This document shows positions 60,679 to 64,000 of a DNA stretch of 64,000 nucleotides, piece by piece. The stretch comes from Oleidesulfovibrio sp047973035 (GTDB lineage Bacteria; Desulfobacterota; Desulfovibrionia; Desulfovibrionales; Desulfovibrionaceae). Position 1 is the stretch's first letter. Every line of letters starts with the position of its first letter. The position numbers and the translations under genes were made by a program. Below the pieces are notes generated by a model, which saw only the letters and a list, made by a program, of their open reading frames with translations, was not told the DNA's origin and made no database searches. The DNA lies in assembly GCF_047973035.1 (NCBI RefSeq), contig NZ_JBKEBF010000043.1:143237-207236 (forward strand), given 5' to 3'.

Positions 60679-61536
60679 ATGCAGTCTGCGCTGGAGTGCC
60701 TTCCCTGCATGATGGCGCAAGCCGTGCGCGTGGCGCGGCTTGCGGCTCCTGACGACGAACAGCTTCAGGAACGCGTAGTCCGCAGGTTTGCTGCCCATGT
60801 GGCCGAGTCCGGCATCAGCGGCAGTCCCCCTGCCATGCTACGGCCGCTGTATTCCGCTGTGCCGGAGCTTACAGGCGTGCGTGACCCGTTTGCTGCCGTA
60901 AAAAAGCAGGCAAACAAACAGGCTGCGGCACTTCTGCCGCAACTCCGCCACAAAATACGCCAGTCAGATGACCCGCTGCATACTGCCCTGAATATTGCCA
61001 TCATCGGCAATTACATGGATGCAGGAACAGGTATCGAGTTTGACTGGGAAGGTGCTCTGCAGACAGAAAATACGGCGGACTGGGGCCAGTCCCAGTATCC
61101 CGCTTTTCGAAAGGCACTTGAAACCGCACACAATGTGCTCATTCTGGGCGACAACTGCGGTGAAATAGTGCTGGACACGCTGCTTGTTGAAGAGCTTCAG
61201 GCACTCGGGCTGGAGGTCACCTACGCAGTGCGCAACGTTCCTGTGCTGAACGATGCCACTATGGAAGACGCCCGCGAATACGGAATGGCGGACCTGTGCA
61301 CGGCAGTGGACTCCAGTGCGGATACGCCCGGAGCAGTGCCCGACAGGTTATCGTTCGCTTTCCGCACCCGACTGCTGAACGCCGACGTGGTTCTGGCTAA
61401 AGGTCAGGGCAACTTTGAGGGGCTGCGCAAAGAGCTGCGTCCTATCTGGTTCGCCTTTAAAGCGAAATGCGCTGTAGTGGCGCGCATGCTTGAGGTGCCA
61501 CAGGGCACATCGATGTTTGTAATGCAACAACCCTGA
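60679..61536 (+). CDS. DUF89-family metal-dependent phosphatase
   Basis: This 285-residue protein is of the short bacterial/archaeal DUF89 class. It has the N-terminal ECLPCMM Cys pair, RKALETAHNVLILGDNCGEI with the metal-binding Asp-Asn, EVTYAVRNVPVLNDAT, and NADVVLAKGQGNFEGL. Family members hydrolyse small phosphate esters and are proposed to clear damaged or over-oxidised metabolites. It abuts leuD and precedes leuB by 164 bases, so it is likely co-transcribed with leucine genes; which metabolite it handles is unknown. Confidence 0.88.
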   Translation: MQSALECLPCMMAQAVRVARLAAPDDEQLQERVVRRFAAHVAESGISGSPPAMLRPLYSAVPELTGVRDPFAAVKKQANKQAAALLPQLRHKIRQSDDPLHTALNIAIIGNYMDAGTGIEFDWEGALQTENTADWGQSQYPAFRKALETAHNVLILGDNCGEIVLDTLLVEELQALGLEVTYAVRNVPVLNDATMEDAREYGMADLCTAVDSSADTPGAVPDRLSFAFRTRLLNADVVLAKGQGNFEGLRKELRPIWFAFKAKCAVVARMLEVPQGTSMFVMQQP

Positions 61537-61700
61537 TTCGGGGTTGTATAAATCATATCACTGGCCGTCCAGCCACCTGCCGGATGCAAAACCGCATGGC
61601 GGACTAAGCATTGCCGGAACAACGGCAGCCTGCCATTATGGACAGTCAGTTAATGCCGGAGACTTCCGGCGCTGCATACATAGTCTGAGGAGACAAGACA

Positions 61701-62777
61701 ATGGAAATGCGCATATGCCTGCTTGCCGGAGACGGTATAGGTCCTGAAATAATAGAACAGGGCGTTCGAGTACTTGAAGCTGTGGCTGCAAAATTCGGCC
61801 ACGATATGGAATTTACCGATGCCCTTATCGGTGGAGCAGCAATTGACGAAACCGGCTCACCGCTGCCGCAGGACACCATCGACGCATGCAAAGCTGCCGA
61901 TGCGGTTATGCTGGGCGCCGTTGGTGGCCCCAAGTGGGATGAACTGACCGGTGCCGCGCGTCCCGAATCGGGCCTGCTGGGAATCCGCAAGGCGCTTGGT
62001 CTTTTTGCCAACCTGCGCCCTGCCACCCTGTTTCCCGAACTCGCCAGCGCATGCTTTCTGCGCCCTGATATTGTTGCAAAAGGCATCGACGTCATGGTTG
62101 TACGCGAACTGACAGGCGGTATTTACTTCGGCCAGCCCGTGGGTGACGAAATGCGAGACGGCGTGCGCACAGCCTACAACACCATGGTTTATGACGAAAA
62201 TGAAGTGCGCCGCATCGCCCGTATTGCTTTTGAAGCTGCGCGCAAGCGTTCAGGCCGGGTATGCTCTGTGGATAAAGCTAACGTACTGGCCGTTTCACGC
62301 CTGTGGCGCGAGGTGGTCACGCAGGTTCACGCCGAAGAATATTCCGACGTGGAACTGTCACACATGTACGTGGATAACGCCGCCATGCAGCTGGTCCGCG
62401 ACCCTTCACAGTTTGATGTCATCGTTACCGGCAACCTGTTCGGTGATATTCTGTCCGACGAGGCAGCCGTCATCACCGGCTCCATCGGCATGCTGCCCTC
62501 TGCCTCACTGGGTGCGGACGGCCCGGGTCTGTTTGAGCCTATCCACGGCTCCGCACCAGACATCGTAGGACAGAACAAGGCCAACCCGCTGGCTACTATC
62601 CTGTCAGCCGCCATGATGCTCCGCCACAGCTTCAACCTTGAAAAAGAAGCTGCCGCCATTGAATCCGCCGTGCAGCAGGTTCTTAAAGCCGGCTACCGTA
62701 CCGGCGATATCATGGAAAAAGGCTGCACTCTGGTCGGCTGCAACACCATGGGCAATCTTGTAACCGAGCGTATTTAA
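61701..62777 (+). CDS. leuB: 3-isopropylmalate dehydrogenase
   Basis: This 358-residue NAD-dependent enzyme oxidatively decarboxylates 3-isopropylmalate. It has CLLAGDGIGPEIIEQG, VMLGAVGGPKWD, VRELTGGIYFGQP and FEPIHGSAPDIVGQNKANP. TGAGGAG precedes the ATG. It is the last gene of the leucine run and is followed by a hairpin. Confidence 0.97.
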   Translation: MEMRICLLAGDGIGPEIIEQGVRVLEAVAAKFGHDMEFTDALIGGAAIDETGSPLPQDTIDACKAADAVMLGAVGGPKWDELTGAARPESGLLGIRKALGLFANLRPATLFPELASACFLRPDIVAKGIDVMVVRELTGGIYFGQPVGDEMRDGVRTAYNTMVYDENEVRRIARIAFEAARKRSGRVCSVDKANVLAVSRLWREVVTQVHAEEYSDVELSHMYVDNAAMQLVRDPSQFDVIVTGNLFGDILSDEAAVITGSIGMLPSASLGADGPGLFEPIHGSAPDIVGQNKANPLATILSAAMMLRHSFNLEKEAAAIESAVQQVLKAGYRTGDIMEKGCTLVGCNTMGNLVTERI

Positions 62778-62790
62778 TCTGCGACACTTC

Positions 62791-62837
62791 AGCAGGCTCC
62801 GGCGATATTGATTCTAACAGGCCGGAGCCTGCTCTTC
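62791..62837 (+). terminator. Likely terminator of leuB
   Basis: A perfect 13-base stem AGCAGGCTCCGGC/GCCGGAGCCTGCT is separated by a 17-base loop; the tail is only CTTCAT, so termination may be partial. Confidence 0.6.
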
Positions 62838-62893
62838 ATATAGACTAGAGCAACCGTCACGTGTACTCTTCAGGAGACCCTACGGAGGTTTTA

Positions 62894-63469
62894 GTGAGCT
62901 TTATCCGTATCCTACTTCTTCTGCTCTGCTGCTCAGCACTGTGGGCCGCCCCCGCAGCAGCAAAGCAAAACCATCCGACAGTCCATATAGCCGCCAGCGA
63001 GTGGCCGCCCTATATCAATAACACTCCGGACTCCCCCGGGGTGGTAGTTGAAATTGTATCTACGGCTTTTAAACAAGCCGGCTATGCTCCCCGTATTCAC
63101 GTGCTGCCCTGGCACCGTGCAGTAAGTAAAATTGAAGACGGCTCCATGGATGTTCTACTCGCGGTGTACGATTCAAAACGTAACCGCGAAAGATATCTGC
63201 TTTCTTCCGGCCTGCTTCGCATTGATTCTCTCTTTGCCACGCTGGACGGCTCGGAAGCTGCCCGCAGCGGTCCCCGCAAGCATCACAAAGTAAGCGTGGT
63301 CAAGGACAGCCTGCTGGACAAGGACCTACGCAAAGAAGAATACGAACATGTCGAAATTGCGCCTGATGCCCCCAGCAATATGAAGAAGCTGCTCACTGAG
63401 CGTGTAGATATGATTCTGGATACTGAAGCGACAATTCTGGAAGCCATAAAACAACTACCAGCAGCGTAG
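62894..63469 (+). CDS. Periplasmic amino-acid-type binding protein, cut by in-frame TAG
   Basis: This SBP_bac_3-like protein starts at GTG with GGAGG five bases upstream; a signal peptide ends near APAAA. The mature part (VHIAASEWPPYINNTPDSPG) is typical of periplasmic solute-binding domains. TAG at 63467-63469 ends it after 191 codons, but the same frame continues for 41 more codons (RDSIRILCPPFASRSLHAAI, then a segment ending WQALEDGLKKM) to TAA at 63593-63595. The extended product, about 233 residues, has the normal family length and the usual closing helix. No permease genes are adjacent. Confidence 0.8.
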   Translation: MSFIRILLLLLCCSALWAAPAAAKQNHPTVHIAASEWPPYINNTPDSPGVVVEIVSTAFKQAGYAPRIHVLPWHRAVSKIEDGSMDVLLAVYDSKRNRERYLLSSGLLRIDSLFATLDGSEAARSGPRKHHKVSVVKDSLLDKDLRKEEYEHVEIAPDAPSNMKKLLTERVDMILDTEATILEAIKQLPAA

Positions 63470-63741
63470 CGCGATAGTATACGCATCCTGTGCCCGCCAT
63501 TTGCATCGCGCTCACTCCACGCAGCCATCCTTCCTGACTTTCCGAATCACAAAGAGCTCTGGCAGGCTCTTGAGGACGGGCTGAAAAAAATGTAACGCAC
63601 AGGAGCATATTCTGAAATCCGGCTACGGTACGGACTGGCAACCTATGCTGTCACCAACCTTCCTGATGCGCCAAAGGCAAAGTAACGCCTGTCCCGCTGC
63701 GCAGGCACATTTCTTTTGCTGCCTGTTACGGGCACATACTT

Positions 63742-63780
63742 GTACCTTTACAAAAGGTACCCCCCAGCATAGCTGGGGGT
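63742..63780. repeat. Adjacent hairpins at the end of an IS200/IS605-type element
   Basis: GTACCTTT-ACA-AAAGGTAC (63742-63760) is a perfect inverted repeat. It is joined to a CCCCCAGC/GCTGGGGG hairpin with a short loop (63761-63780). C-rich/G-rich hairpins like the second one are typical subterminal structures of IS200/IS605 elements, and a tnpA reading frame ends 78 bases further on. Confidence 0.7.
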
Positions 63781-64000
63781 TCTTCATATGCGCCTATAAG
63801 GCTTTCTTACTAGCAGCGCCCTAGCAGGCGCACGTTCGTCTGGCATCTGCATCTCTGTTACTTGCGACCCGTAAACGGGTTTCCAGAATATGGAAGAGAT
63901 AATTGATCACCAAGCTTATCATGCTCAAGTTGGTGCCTAATGTAATCTTGTATCTTTGCCTTATTTTTTCCAACTGTATCTACGTAATATCCACGGCACC
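63745..64000 (-). mobile_element. IS200/IS605-family element, partial (runs off the right edge)
   Basis: The window ends inside this element. Its tnpA C-terminus is on the minus strand, and the hairpin end lies at about 63745-63780. The exact tip and target site cannot be fixed without the other end. Confidence 0.7.
63858..64000 (-). CDS. tnpA: IS200-type Y1 transposase TnpA, C-terminal part
   Basis: The minus-strand frame entering from the window edge encodes CRGYYVDTVGKNKAKIQDYI and then QLEHDKLGDQLSLPYSGNPF, ending TGRK at TAA (63860-63858). This matches the C-terminal end of IS200 TnpA (the WCRGYYVDTVG and PFTG region). TnpA is an HUH/Y1 transposase that moves single-stranded DNA. The catalytic Tyr and HUH motif lie beyond the edge or at it, so completeness is unknown. 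Confidence 0.85.
   Translation of the reverse strand, partial: CRGYYVDTVGKNKAKIQDYIRHQLEHDKLGDQLSLPYSGNPFTGRK

Overview
The window looks like a chromosomal stretch of a sulfate-reducing bacterium of the Desulfovibrio type (Desulfovibrionaceae, Thermodesulfobacteriota). The call rests on gene content: a type I tetraheme cytochrome c3, desulfoferrodoxin with rubredoxin and rubredoxin:oxygen oxidoreductase, an orange-protein (ORP) cluster, a split-Soret cytochrome, siroheme-decarboxylase haem synthesis (Ahb) and futalosine-pathway menaquinone synthesis. No rRNA, tRNA, CRISPR array or prophage was seen. Gene density is high, and many units end in clear intrinsic terminators.

Layout. 0-5 kb: pnp, a small unknown gene and selB. 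5-11 kb: a lone peptide-binding protein, a YjbQ-family protein, a three-gene cytochrome cluster (b-type membrane cytochrome, membrane-anchored triheme c, octaheme c lipoprotein) and gpsA. 11-16 kb: a tetrapyrrole block (siroheme decarboxylase subunit, hemL, cbiG, cobJ) running into cytochrome c3, so haem and corrin synthesis sits beside a major haem consumer. 16-19 kb: a very acidic protein with 73-residue tandem repeats. 19-26 kb: menaquinone genes (menG, mqnB, a polyprenyl diphosphate synthase), a nucleotide-sugar dehydrogenase and an HDOD-GGDEF protein. 26-29 kb: purL with a PurS-like N-terminus. 30-32 kb: oxygen defence (dfx, rub, roo). 32.7-39.2 kb: a sigma-54 activator followed by an ORP cluster with everything on one strand. 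39-42 kb: cytochrome bd oxidase. 42-49 kb: an orphan histidine kinase, divergent acs and a Pat-type acetyltransferase/NDP-forming acyl-CoA synthetase, and a DsrE-like protein. 49-53 kb: split-Soret cytochrome behind a consensus sigma-54 promoter, then decayed lipoprotein genes. 53-57 kb: cheD, an HU-family gene, a DUF523/DUF1722 protein, a HAD hydrolase, psd and pssA. 57-63 kb: leuA-leuC-leuD, a DUF89 phosphatase and leuB. 63-64 kb: a periplasmic binding protein with an internal stop, and the end of an IS200-type element running off the right edge.

Most notable points. (1) Two genes carry an in-frame TAG inside an otherwise continuous reading frame: the Mrp/NifX-fusion ATPase of the ORP cluster (codon 38, just before the P-loop) and the binding protein near 63.47 kb. 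(2) The ORP cluster is collinear with its presumed activator, and three related GCGTAAAATACGC-type elements lie between them. (3) Two lipoprotein loci (29.4-29.9 kb and 51-52.8 kb) are broken by multiple frameshifts. These lesions together suggest local gene decay, or less likely amber read-through.
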